From assembly GCF_963676855.1 (NCBI RefSeq), contig NZ_OY781460.1:2271520-2335519 (forward strand): 64,000 nt of DNA, written 5' to 3'. The translations under genes were made by a program, and so were the position numbers. Source of the stretch: an uncultured Anaeromusa sp. (lineage in GTDB: Bacteria; Bacillota; Negativicutes; Anaeromusales; Anaeromusaceae). This document shows, piece by piece, positions 39,716-46,599 of this stretch (position 1 is the first letter of the stretch; each line of letters starts with the position of its first letter). The notes under the pieces are model-generated. The model was given only the letters and a program-made list of their open reading frames with translations, had not been told where the DNA came from and made no database searches.

Positions 39716-39765
39716 TCTATATTTGCTGATACTATTCGGCAAAATTAGCAGAGGAGGGTTTTATA

Positions 39766-39951
39766 ATGCCTATCGTACAAATTGATCTGATTGAAGGGCG
39801 TACAGTCGAACAGAAACGGGAATTGGTCAAACGGGTAACGGAAGCCATTTCTGAAACCGCGGCTTGTCCTACTTCGGCAGTAACCATCATTATGCGGGAT
39901 ATGCCGAAAGAAAACTTGGGCCAAGGCGGTAAACTGCGGGCCGATCAATAA
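39766..39951 (+). CDS. 4-oxalocrotonate tautomerase family protein
   Basis: 61 residues, the length of 4-OT monomers. It begins MPIVQIDLIEGRTVEQKRELV with the catalytic Pro2. The family tautomerises 2-hydroxymuconate-like compounds; the substrate here is unknown. GAGGAGGG precedes the ATG and a terminator follows. Confidence 0.92.
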   Translation: MPIVQIDLIEGRTVEQKRELVKRVTEAISETAACPTSAVTIIMRDMPKENLGQGGKLRADQ

Positions 39952-39965
39952 AAACGCTGTGAGCG

Positions 39966-40000
39966 AAAGGCCTTTTCTATAAGAAAGGGCCTTTTCTCTT
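39966..40000 (+). terminator. Terminator after the tautomerase gene
   Basis: 13-bp stem AAAGGCCTTTTCT (39966-39978) with AGAAAGGGCCTTT (39982-39994), loop ATA, one G-T pair, then T-rich DNA. Confidence 0.9.
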
Positions 40001-40047
40001 TATAATCGGTCCATGTTTATTTTACTAGTGCAAGGAGAATGTAGTTT

Positions 40048-40539
40048 ATGAGTGCAAGTACACGCTGGCAAGTAGCTAAAAAATTGGAAAAAACATGCAT
40101 TGCAGCCTTGGAAGAAATGCTGGCTCCTGGCTCGTCGGCACAGGAACTGGAAGTCTGGCGGCATTGTCAGGCGATCCAAGAGCAATACCTGCAATGGCTG
40201 ACAAGTGCAGAGCGTTCGATTCTTCCGGAAGTTGAGGTAGAAGCTCTGGTTGAACGGCGGCAAATTTGGGAGAGCCTGTCGCAGGAAGACAAATCGCAAA
40301 AAGTGGAAGCTGACTATTTTTGGCTGGGACGGTTGTGGCAATACCTGGCTTGGTTGGAACGGTTGGAAAGTTTGTATAAGCAGTTGGCTGCTCATACGAT
40401 TTTTCCGTTGGAGCAAATTTTTTTCAAGAGTTTAGCCCATGGCCAATGGCTGTTGCAACGCCGCGTGAGTGCGTTGGCCCAGCGGCAGCATAATTTACTA
40501 TGGGAAGAGCTTGGCTTCGCACCGTTTGAAAAACTATAA
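40048..40539 (+). CDS. Hypothetical helical protein, last host gene
   Basis: 163 residues; I do not recognise a family. It looks all-helical and soluble, with no signal peptide or membrane segment, and is rich in Gln, Glu, Leu and Trp (seven Trp). ATG at 40048 with AAGGAG upstream. It ends 29 bases before a strong hairpin that marks the last clearly host-like sequence before the phage. Confidence 0.75.
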   Translation: MSASTRWQVAKKLEKTCIAALEEMLAPGSSAQELEVWRHCQAIQEQYLQWLTSAERSILPEVEVEALVERRQIWESLSQEDKSQKVEADYFWLGRLWQYLAWLERLESLYKQLAAHTIFPLEQIFFKSLAHGQWLLQRRVSALAQRQHNLLWEELGFAPFEKL

Positions 40540-40567
40540 TAGAGCATTGTACTTGTGTAAATTCCAA

Positions 40568-40604
40568 TTCCGTCCGATAAGTATAAATTATCGGACGGAA
40601 TGTT
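40568..40604 (+). terminator. Hairpin after the last host gene
   Basis: Perfect 13-bp stem, TTCCGTCCGATAA (40568-40580) with TTATCGGACGGAA (40588-40600), loop GTATAAA. Followed only by TGTTT, so a modest terminator. The phage begins shortly after it. Confidence 0.7.
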
Positions 40605-40700
40605 TATGGAAACTAGAGAGGGCCTTTAGTCCTCCGCGAACGCCTGTTCGACTGGCCCTATGGGGACTCTTTGTTGCTTCCGTTTCGAACGGATAGGCTT
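40603..40700. other. Probable host/prophage junction with nested inverted repeats
   Basis: Contains CGAAC/GTTCG (40637-40641, 40646-40650) nested inside AGGGCC/GGCCCT (40619-40624, 40654-40659), and CCGTT/AACGG (40680-40684, 40688-40692). No gene. The strand switch and change in character occur here, so the att core is probably here, but I cannot define it without the other junction. Confidence 0.45.
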
Positions 40701-40768
40701 TAAATATTTTTACCAAAAATTCTATTTAGTGCCCACAACAAGGCCCATAAAACAAGGACTAAAGACAT
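40700..40768 (-). CDS. Possible 22-residue membrane peptide
   Basis: ATG at 40768 preceded by GAGGTGG; product is one hydrophobic helix with a basic end (MSLVLVLWALLWALNRIFGK). Located directly after the 186-residue phage gene. Very short, so it may be chance. Confidence 0.3.
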   Translation of the reverse strand: MSLVLVLWALLWALNRIFGKNI

Positions 40769-40793
40769 AAACACAGACCACCTCAGGACTCCA

Positions 40794-41354
40794 TTAGTTG
40801 AACTTTCTACCGTACTTTAATTCCCCACCAGAAAGACGTTTGTCCTCCGTGGGTGCTACGTGTAGTTCTAATGATAAAGACTCATCTTTGTTATAGTTTC
40901 TCTTGAGTTCTACCGGAATATACCAATGGTTTTGCTCCCGGCCTAATCCTGTGGACACCTCCCAATTACCTCGCCCATAGGTTTCCCTAGTAATCCTCAT
41001 CGCCATATCCACAACCGGCGTAAGGTCCACCTCTTGTTTAATAACCCCAGTTGTCCCCAAGGCTGTTCCTTTGGTTACCGGAACTTTCACCTGTTGACCG
41101 TTAATGTCTGCCGTGTAGGTCTGATTGAGTTTGACATCCGGGTCGGTTGTTTGTTGCTTACCCACCGCCGATACCTCGGTTTTCACAGGGTATTTCTGAG
41201 CGGGTACTAAGGTACCTGTAGGGACTGCTCCAGGGTTTACTTTAGTGGACTGATAGGATGACCAAAGGAACCACCCAAGAATTCCACAGACCCCTACTAA
41301 GGCCACCACTAGGATGGTCTTAAAGTTTTCTTTAGTTATCGTCACGTTTGACAC
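40794..41354 (-). CDS. Phage single-pass membrane protein, unknown function
   Basis: About 186 residues from a GTG at 41354 (another GTG at 41345; ribosome sites are weak). N-terminal transmembrane helix (about 13-32, TILVVALVGVCGILGWFLW) and then an extracytoplasmic domain without cysteines. No family recognised. It lies on the far side of the putative phage genome end, so in the free phage it would be one of the leftmost (early) genes; a superinfection or host-envelope role is possible but only inference. Confidence 0.65.
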   Translation of the reverse strand: MSNVTITKENFKTILVVALVGVCGILGWFLWSSYQSTKVNPGAVPTGTLVPAQKYPVKTEVSAVGKQQTTDPDVKLNQTYTADINGQQVKVPVTKGTALGTTGVIKQEVDLTPVVDMAMRITRETYGRGNWEVSTGLGREQNHWYIPVELKRNYNKDESLSLELHVAPTEDKRLSGGELKYGRKFN

Positions 41355-41359
41355 TCTCG

Positions 41360-41844
41360 CTATCTCATTACCTTTATCAGGTCTCTCCTAACACACCTAC
41401 CTACCAGGAGGGCCAGAGGTGGACCTGGAGGAATTCCTACGGTCTTCTACTAAGGAAGGACCTAAGGTACACAGGCCTCTACCTAAGGTATACCTAAGGT
41501 AAGTAGGTAATTAAGTAGGTCTTAAACTAAGAATATAGGAGTCTTAACGTTAACCTTAGGTTATACTTAAGTTGACGTTAGGTAACCCCCTTCAGAATCT
41601 ATAAGCTGATAGTCTAGCCCCCCTTAATACTAGACGTCTTATAGACCTGGACGAACTATGCTTTCATTGGGCTGCTCTCCAGCCGCACGGTTCGAATACG
41701 TTGTGTGTGTCTGCATATCATTTATAAACGTACAACGCTGACGTTTTCCCATTCACTATATGGACCAATTAGAATTTATGCAGGATTTGTGCATAAGTAT
41801 GCCCGCGGCAATTCTCAAGGTTCACCCGTAGAACTCCCGCAACT
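41360..41844. repeat. Non-coding phage region with T7-like terminal short repeats
   Basis: No convincing gene over 490 bases. Short repeats of the type CCTAAGG or CCTTAGG occur at 41461, 41482, 41493 and 41554, with many related fragments (TTAAGTAGG, CTAAGG, CTTAAG, AACGTTAA) between 41440 and 41600. In T7 a similar array of CCTAAAG repeats follows the terminal repeat at the left genome end. A hairpin GGCTG/CAGCC lies at 41671-41684. Probably the joined ends (pac or concatemer junction) of the phage. Confidence 0.55.
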
Positions 41845-42060
41845 TCAGCCTTCAGCAATCCCGCAGGCGTTCTGTATCATGCGCTCAATGGTTGCATAAG
41901 GCTCCCTGACTTTAATCTGGAGATCGTTCCATAAGATGAGCGTGAAGTCTTCCTCAGGTTTTCGTTCCAGTACAACTATTTGACCCACTGGAAGGAGTAA
42001 TGAGGCTGTTTTATCTTTCGACCCTAAGCGGCGGGTTAACTTCAGGTATCCTCTACGCAT
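41845..42060 (-). CDS. Small phage protein with FlbD-like pattern
   Basis: 71 residues from ATG at 42060; its A is the last base of the upstream TAA (TAATG), and AGAGGAAGA lies upstream. The segment LLPVGQIVVLERKPEEDFTLILWNDLQIKVREPYATIERMI follows the FlbD pattern (hydrophobic strand, D-T-x-I-x-L-x-x-G/D, V-x-E, helix). FlbD is a small flagellar protein; here the resemblance is weak and the role unknown. Confidence 0.6.
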   Translation of the reverse strand: MRRGYLKLTRRLGSKDKTASLLLPVGQIVVLERKPEEDFTLILWNDLQIKVREPYATIERMIQNACGIAEG

Positions 42061-42179
42061 TACAGTAAGTCTTCCTCTTCTACTTCTTCGAAACAATCCT
42101 CCAAATGACAGTTCTTTTCACTGTGGATACAATCACTACAATAAATCCCTTTATTAACACAAGCACTACAATCAGCCAT
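42060..42179 (-). CDS. 39-residue cysteine-rich phage protein
   Basis: Starts MADCSACVNKGIYCSDCIH and has six cysteines (4, 7, 14, 17, 24, 29) with two CxxC pairs, then an acidic tail (EEVEEEDLL). It looks like a mini zinc-binding fold. The start overlaps the upstream stop as TAATG and its own stop overlaps the next start the same way. The double coupling strongly supports translation. Function unknown; small acidic zinc proteins can act by protein binding. Confidence 0.7.
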   Translation of the reverse strand: MADCSACVNKGIYCSDCIHSEKNCHLEDCFEEVEEEDLL

Positions 42180-42442
42180 TACCATACATCCTCCTCAGGT
42201 TCTTCCTCAAGCGGCCTCACATCTTCATTCAAACTATTCGGTGTAATGACCTTATAGATGTTCACAAGCACCCACTCTCGGAAAGCGTGAAGTTTATCGC
42301 AGCTTGTTTCCGCAAGTGCACCAAGGAAATAAAGGACTCCCAATAACACCCAAGGAATGATTAGTGGTACTGTGATAAGCCAGAAAAGGAAGCGGAATCG
42401 TTTGGTGTGCTTCTCGGTATACTTTATGAATTTTACTCTCAT
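42179..42442 (-). CDS. Small phage membrane protein
   Basis: 87 residues: basic N-terminus (MRVKFIKYTEKHTKRFR), a strong hydrophobic segment (about 18-46), then an acidic C-terminus (EEEPEEDVW). GAAGGAG lies upstream. First of three coupled small genes after the terminase terminator. Function unknown. Confidence 0.65.
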   Translation of the reverse strand: MRVKFIKYTEKHTKRFRFLFWLITVPLIIPWVLLGVLYFLGALAETSCDKLHAFREWVLVNIYKVITPNSLNEDVRPLEEEPEEDVW

Positions 42443-42464
42443 CTCTTACATAATGCTCCTTCAA

Positions 42465-42504
42465 CTAAGAAATAAAGAAAGAGCCTCAGGTAATCCCAAG
42501 GCCC
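42465..42504 (-). terminator. Terminator after the large terminase gene
   Basis: On the minus strand GGGCCTTGGG (42504-42495) pairs with CCTGAGGCTC (42490-42481) around ATTA, with G-T pairs, followed by TTTCTTTATTTC. Separates terL from the three small genes. Confidence 0.75.
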
Positions 42505-42518
42505 TTCTCTGAAATAAC

Positions 42519-44282
42519 CTACCGTCTAATTAACGAACCGAAGAAACTATCAAGGACATTCCCAATAACACCTGAGTTTCTCGCTGAGGTCTTCTTGGGT
42601 TTCGGGTTGAGTTCCTCCACATACAAGACACCCCGGTCCGGGTCCATCCAGACTTCTAAGGCTTCCTCAAGACGTGCCTCTGCCTCCTGATCTTGGTCAA
42701 CCGCTATTTGCTCAATCCAGTAATAGCAGGACTCAGCGAATGCCTCAAGGCGGTCATCATGGCCCAAGGCTCCTCTTTCAGCACATAAGCGGGTGAGTTG
42801 GTAGATCAAGGAATATTGAGGGTTGTCCTGAAACACCTTATAATCCTGGTGAATAACTGAGGTGTTCATGATGATACGATGACGAGCAAGCAGAGGTTCT
42901 AAAAGGTCTATGATACGTTTTTCCTTCTGGCCTACAGCTCTCTGTCCCTCCTCAACCTTACACGGATAGTTCTTCATGAAGACCGGCTGAATCAACTTAG
43001 TAAACATACCGTCCCCAAAGTTGGGTTCTATTCGGACAACATTAACACCCCAGAATTTCGCCTTCATGACCAAGGCTAGAAGGGTGGTGTCTGTATAACC
43101 TTCCCGATAACCACCCACCTCCATGCAGAAGATGTATCCATTCAAGAACTTCGTAACGGAATACGCAGTTTCATCCTTGCCACGGCCTGAGGGGTCGATA
43201 AACATCATCCCCCCGGAATACGGCTGGACATCCTCAGAGCGCGAGAGAGGGCCGTAGAAATAGTCTCCCTTTAGGGCTACACAAGGAATCTCCTTGAGAC
43301 ACTGCCCAGGTCCGCTTGCCCATGACCATAAGACACTCGATTTGTCCATCTCAAGATCGGTCACAATGAAATCGGAGACCCGCAGCGGATACTTCTCTGC
43401 ATCACTAAGGTTCGTGTTCAGCATAAACTGAAGCATGAAACCGGCCTTGCCATAGGAAAGTTTACGCTTCGTAATCTCTGCTATAGAGAACCTTGCGGGG
43501 TCTGTGGGTTCTCCTGCCCATCGCTTAGGGTCTGCATCGTAACGAGTCGCCAGGAGTTTCCCTAGCTTCTCACCGTAGAATTCCCGCTCCACAGCATCCT
43601 GAGGATACAACACAGGGTAAACTATGGTGGTATACCCACGTTCTGCCAGGCGTGTGTAAAGACTCTCTTCGCACTGAGGAGTGCCTAGGTAGATGATGCG
43701 ACCACCTGGCTTCAGGATAGCGTCAAACTCCTTAACGAGTTCGTTGAGTTTGTCCCGCTGAATCTGCGTACCGGAATTACTGGGTACTTCCACATCATCT
43801 GCAATCAGCACATCAGCACGGGAGCCGGTAAGCTGTCCTGTGATACCCACAGACTTGACGCTAGGTGAAATATCAGGTACAGCCCCATGAACGTCGAAAA
43901 GGTCGTTGGTATCCCTAAGGCCTGCCCTGCGGTCTTCATCGGTCAATCTCAGGGGTTCCAGAAAGGGAATAATTAAGATCAACTTCTTTATGAAGCTGGA
44001 GTTAAGAGAGGCCTTCCCTCCAGATGCTGAGACCATCTGAACCTTAAGAGTAGGGTCTTTCCACAACAACCACACACAAAGGGCACACGTGAGGAAGCTT
44101 TTGGCAACCCCACGGAATCCCTCAAGAATCATTCGGTCACTAGGGGGATGCTGGAGGTCATGCGCCATTGCGAATTGTATTTCGGTTGGTTGTGGGAGGC
44201 TGATACTTTTCCAAACGATATACACGAAATAACGAAAGTCATTCCATGCTTTCTCAACGGACTCCTTAGACCACTCAAGCAT
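42519..44282 (-). CDS. terL: Terminase large subunit (T7 gp19-like)
   Basis: 587 residues. ATPase and nuclease that packages phage DNA into proheads. Walker A is EGFRGVAKS (54-62) and Walker B VLIADDVEV (about 160). The RNase H-like nuclease domain is marked by MMFIDPSGRGKDETAYSV (about 345). Length and motifs match T7 gp19. The start overlaps the small-terminase stop (TAATG). Confidence 0.93.
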   Translation of the reverse strand: MLEWSKESVEKAWNDFRYFVYIVWKSISLPQPTEIQFAMAHDLQHPPSDRMILEGFRGVAKSFLTCALCVWLLWKDPTLKVQMVSASGGKASLNSSFIKKLILIIPFLEPLRLTDEDRRAGLRDTNDLFDVHGAVPDISPSVKSVGITGQLTGSRADVLIADDVEVPSNSGTQIQRDKLNELVKEFDAILKPGGRIIYLGTPQCEESLYTRLAERGYTTIVYPVLYPQDAVEREFYGEKLGKLLATRYDADPKRWAGEPTDPARFSIAEITKRKLSYGKAGFMLQFMLNTNLSDAEKYPLRVSDFIVTDLEMDKSSVLWSWASGPGQCLKEIPCVALKGDYFYGPLSRSEDVQPYSGGMMFIDPSGRGKDETAYSVTKFLNGYIFCMEVGGYREGYTDTTLLALVMKAKFWGVNVVRIEPNFGDGMFTKLIQPVFMKNYPCKVEEGQRAVGQKEKRIIDLLEPLLARHRIIMNTSVIHQDYKVFQDNPQYSLIYQLTRLCAERGALGHDDRLEAFAESCYYWIEQIAVDQDQEAEARLEEALEVWMDPDRGVLYVEELNPKPKKTSARNSGVIGNVLDSFFGSLIRR

Positions 44283-44512
44283 TAGTTACAAGTCCCAAAG
44301 TCAAACTCAGGGACCTCCTCAGTCCGCTTCTTGACTGCAGCCATACCTGGGGTTTCCGGTTGGGTAATGAGTTTGTTGTCTTTCAGGAAGCGGCGTACAG
44401 CGCCTAGGAATGCAGGGTTGCCTCGATTGGAAGGGTCATTCATCCCCTCAAGGAGTGCCTCCACCTCCAATTCTGCAAGAGTATCCAGGGTCTCCTGATC
44501 TACTTTGCCCAT
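44282..44512 (-). CDS. terS: Terminase small subunit (T7 gp18-like)
   Basis: 76 residues. Segment LEGMNDPSNRGNPAFLGAVRRFLKDNKLI is the helical core typical of podoviral TerS (DUF-like NPAxLxxVRxFLKDN). It precedes terL exactly as in T7. Short for TerS, but T7 gp18 is also small (89). Confidence 0.8.
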   Translation of the reverse strand: MGKVDQETLDTLAELEVEALLEGMNDPSNRGNPAFLGAVRRFLKDNKLITQPETPGMAAVKKRTEEVPEFDFGTCN

Positions 44513-44655
44513 CGTTCACCAATTTTCTCCCATAACCATCCTATAAGACCTGCTAAGACAAAACAGGACGTAAACATAAGATGCACCAGGAAGGCACCTG
44601 CAGCGAGAAAGCTTACGGTAATTATCGTCCAAAAGAGGACATAAAAGAAACTCAT
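44500..44655 (-). CDS. 51-residue phage membrane protein
   Basis: Starts MSFFYVLFWTIITVSFLAAG; two hydrophobic helices separated by HLMFTS, ending WEKIGERWAK. The start overlaps the P-loop gene stop (ATGA) and the end overlaps terS by 13 bases, so it is part of the coupled cassette. Could be a holin or antiholin-like or spanin-type accessory; not decided. Confidence 0.6.
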   Translation of the reverse strand: MSFFYVLFWTIITVSFLAAGAFLVHLMFTSCFVLAGLIGWLWEKIGERWAK

Positions 44656-45215
44656 GAACCTCTCCGCCTCCCCCGTAATGTAGGGAATCGGTCATAGACC
44701 CACAAAGCCGCTAGGTTGAATGCAAGAATTTCTGCATCCTCTCCTGGGGCTGTGATAAAGGGGATGTTGTGAATCTTAAGGTACTGAAGAATCTTCGCAT
44801 CCACTGCCTTTCCCTGTTCCACATCCCCACTACGGCCCACAGGTGAATAAGGAATCGTCCGGGTGAGTAGGATATTTAAATTATTGAATCCTTGGAAATC
44901 CTCCAAGACCTTCACCCGGAGTCGGGAGTCGTAAGGGTCACTATAGATAGCGGACAGAATCAAAGGGGAGTCTGTGACCACCACGCGAATCCTAGGGTCA
45001 CTCAGAGGCTCCATGAGGAGTTTCCGCTGTTTTGCGTAGGTGTACGTTTGGTCTTTGAATCCCCAGGTGGACCCTGCATATAGCTGGCCTTTTATCCATT
45101 CAGGGACATATTCGGTTTCGATACCATTCCGTTTAAGTTTACCGGCTGTGAGAAGTGCGTTTGTGGATTTACCCACACCTTCACCACCAAGGAAGTTTAC
45201 GACGAGTTGGGTCAT
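44652..45215 (-). CDS. P-loop kinase-like ATPase (AAA_28/NadR-like)
   Basis: 187 residues. Walker A NFLGGEGVGKSTNALL is at 8-23, then ETEYVPEWIKG and VVVTDSPLILSAIY (about 78-91, Walker B-like). This resembles the AAA_28 / NadR-type nucleotide and nucleoside kinases of phages. Substrate cannot be told. Unusual position: between endolysin and terminase in a late structural and lysis region. It ends ATGA with the next gene. Confidence 0.75.
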   Translation of the reverse strand: MTQLVVNFLGGEGVGKSTNALLTAGKLKRNGIETEYVPEWIKGQLYAGSTWGFKDQTYTYAKQRKLLMEPLSDPRIRVVVTDSPLILSAIYSDPYDSRLRVKVLEDFQGFNNLNILLTRTIPYSPVGRSGDVEQGKAVDAKILQYLKIHNIPFITAPGEDAEILAFNLAALWVYDRFPTLRGRRRGS

Positions 45216-45222
45216 CTAAAGG

Positions 45223-45522
45223 TTAGCCTTCATTCTCCGCCTTGTATCTGTTTCGTATATAGAAGTCCTGCCATACGCATTCATTACAATTACCTACCTG
45301 CATACAAGTATCAGCGCAATCAGGCATGGCGTATACTACTACTTTCTCAGGGGGATAATTTCCATAGCAGCCTTGGGAATCTTTTGTAGTAATCTTCACA
45401 GTTTTGGGATTGACCTTCTCTACAACGCCTTTATTGAGGCGGACAGTACCGGTCCACGAATCTCGGTCCATGAAGACCACTTCACAACCCACTACCAACT
45501 CATTCCCCAGGAAATCCTTCAT
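45223..45522 (-). CDS. Small SH3-like phage protein with Cys cluster
   Basis: 99 residues from ATG at 45522, chosen because it overlaps the endolysin stop (ATGA) and has GGAG 8 bases upstream. N-terminal half looks like a small beta barrel (KDFLGNELVVGCEVVFM ... GVVEKVNPKTVKI). C-terminal half has C-x3-C-x4-C-x2-C (CADTCMQVGNCNEC), a possible metal site. Function unknown. Confidence 0.7.
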   Translation of the reverse strand: MKDFLGNELVVGCEVVFMDRDSWTGTVRLNKGVVEKVNPKTVKITTKDSQGCYGNYPPEKVVVYAMPDCADTCMQVGNCNECVWQDFYIRNRYKAENEG

Positions 45523-46115
45523 GCCAAATTCTCCATAACCCAAGCCATTGTAGCGTTGGCGCGATTCTGCGTCCCGGCTTGGTACTCCCCTTCGTAAGCC
45601 GCATCAGCGTATTGCTCGAAGAAGAGACCATTCAGGACACCAAGGTCATTCACATCGTAACCCCGCTCGGCTCTCCGTCGAATGAAGTTACGCACCACCA
45701 CATGGCTTGTGGGGCACCAGACACCGGCGTAAACGATACAAGCCGCATTCGTAAGGCCTGCCTCGAGGAGAAACGGAAGATACATGTCTCGGATGTCCTC
45801 ACGCAACCGTAGGTCCTGTGCAGCGTGTCCCTGCGCGGAGTCAAGGAGTTCCTTGAGTGCAGGGATGTCTCCAGAATTCCTCAGGTCACTGTAAGCCCTC
45901 CCTGCGAAGGTCTCCCCGCCTTCGATGTAAGAGAGGAGGAGGTCAGATCGTTCACCCTCCCATTGGGACATTCCAAGACTTGGGTAATCACCACCTGAGG
46001 TTGTGCAGGTGACAGCATCATAAGGACCCTCCACACCAGTATCCACCAAGGCTTTTGCTATAAGTTCTATGAGGTCTTCTTGTGTATATTCTTTACTCAA
46101 TCTACTACCATCCAC
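45519..46115 (-). CDS. Putative endolysin (lysozyme-like domain)
   Basis: About 198 residues. The N-terminal part GGDYPSLGMSQWEGERSDLLL resembles the segment of lysozyme-like phage and cell-wall hydrolases that reads GNYGxxSIGxxQWxGxRAxxLL; no signal peptide. Its place right after the holin genes supports lysis. T7's own lysozyme (an amidase, gp3.5) is encoded early and is unrelated. GTG at 46115 overlaps the preceding gene by 19 bases; TTG at 46100 is an alternative. Confidence 0.6.
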   Translation of the reverse strand: MDGSRLSKEYTQEDLIELIAKALVDTGVEGPYDAVTCTTSGGDYPSLGMSQWEGERSDLLLSYIEGGETFAGRAYSDLRNSGDIPALKELLDSAQGHAAQDLRLREDIRDMYLPFLLEAGLTNAACIVYAGVWCPTSHVVVRNFIRRRAERGYDVNDLGVLNGLFFEQYADAAYEGEYQAGTQNRANATMAWVMENLA

Positions 46116-46309
46116 TTCTCCGAAAACAGTTCAATCATAGTCTCCTTCCAAGGTACACGTCCAAAACGACTCTCTGAATATAAATAAGGTGCGGTCATCT
46201 TGGAATGTTCATCCGGGAATTGTGCTCGAATTACTACCTCAGGACTCCATTGAGGAAGCCTCATGCCTTTGCCCTTCTTTACCTGCTCGAAGGCTCTGCC
46301 AAAATTCAT
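46097..46309 (-). CDS. DUF2829 protein (Tad2-like anti-Thoeris family)
   Basis: 70 residues. Begins MNFGRAFEQVKKGKGMRLPQW and ends VPWKETMIELFSEKWMVV. This matches DUF2829: N-terminal MNFxxAxxxLKxGKxVxRxxW and C-terminal VPWxxSxxDxLAxDWxVV. DUF2829 members include Tad2, reported to bind and sequester the cyclic ADP-ribose signal of Thoeris defence. Activity here is inference. Coupled on both sides (ATGA with the membrane protein, 19-base overlap with endolysin). Confidence 0.8.
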   Translation of the reverse strand: MNFGRAFEQVKKGKGMRLPQWSPEVVIRAQFPDEHSKMTAPYLYSESRFGRVPWKETMIELFSEKWMVVD

Positions 46310-46599
46310 TTCTCATCTACTCCTTCCTTTGCTTTAATATTGACGATAGTTGTGGTCTGTTGTGTGTTGGCCTGAACCTGCTCTTTAGACTTCCCAAAGG
46401 GTGTATTCAATCCTGAATCAATTCCATGGAGGGCCGCTACATACATAGCAACCCACCCAATAAACTGACGAAACTCTGGCATATCGAAGTGATACCCCTT
46501 GATACCATCTAAAACCCAGCAGGCCACATAAATAACTACAAGGATAAAGACCATCATAAACTTGGAGGTTACTAACCATTGAATTGCCTTAAGAACCAC
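46306..46599 (-). CDS. Second holin-like membrane protein
   Basis: 97 residues; two hydrophobic segments (about 12-31 and 44-62) and a hydrophilic C-terminal tail. The start GTG at 46599 follows GGAGGTGG and overlaps the upstream holin by 11 bases. Probably a holin, antiholin or anchor in the lysis cassette; homology is not recognised. Confidence 0.6.
   Translation of the reverse strand: MVLKAIQWLVTSKFMMVFILVVIYVACWVLDGIKGYHFDMPEFRQFIGWVAMYVAALHGIDSGLNTPFGKSKEQVQANTQQTTTIVNIKAKEGVDEK

Noticed and set aside
41660..41720. tRNA-like GGTTCGAATACG in the gap after the terminase genes
   Set aside because: The T-stem does not pair at its closing positions and no acceptor, D or anticodon stems can be drawn; treated as chance.
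41744..41766. Sequence resembling a T7 RNA polymerase promoter (TTCACTATATGG) on the + strand
   Set aside because: It points against all phage genes, the upstream half matches poorly, and no repeated sister copies precede other phage genes. The similar TCACTATAG at about 44,938 lies inside a coding region.
41705..41899. 64-codon + strand frame in the phage gap
   Set aside because: No ribosome site, opposite to all phage genes, overlaps the coupled 41845-42060 gene, no recognisable protein features.
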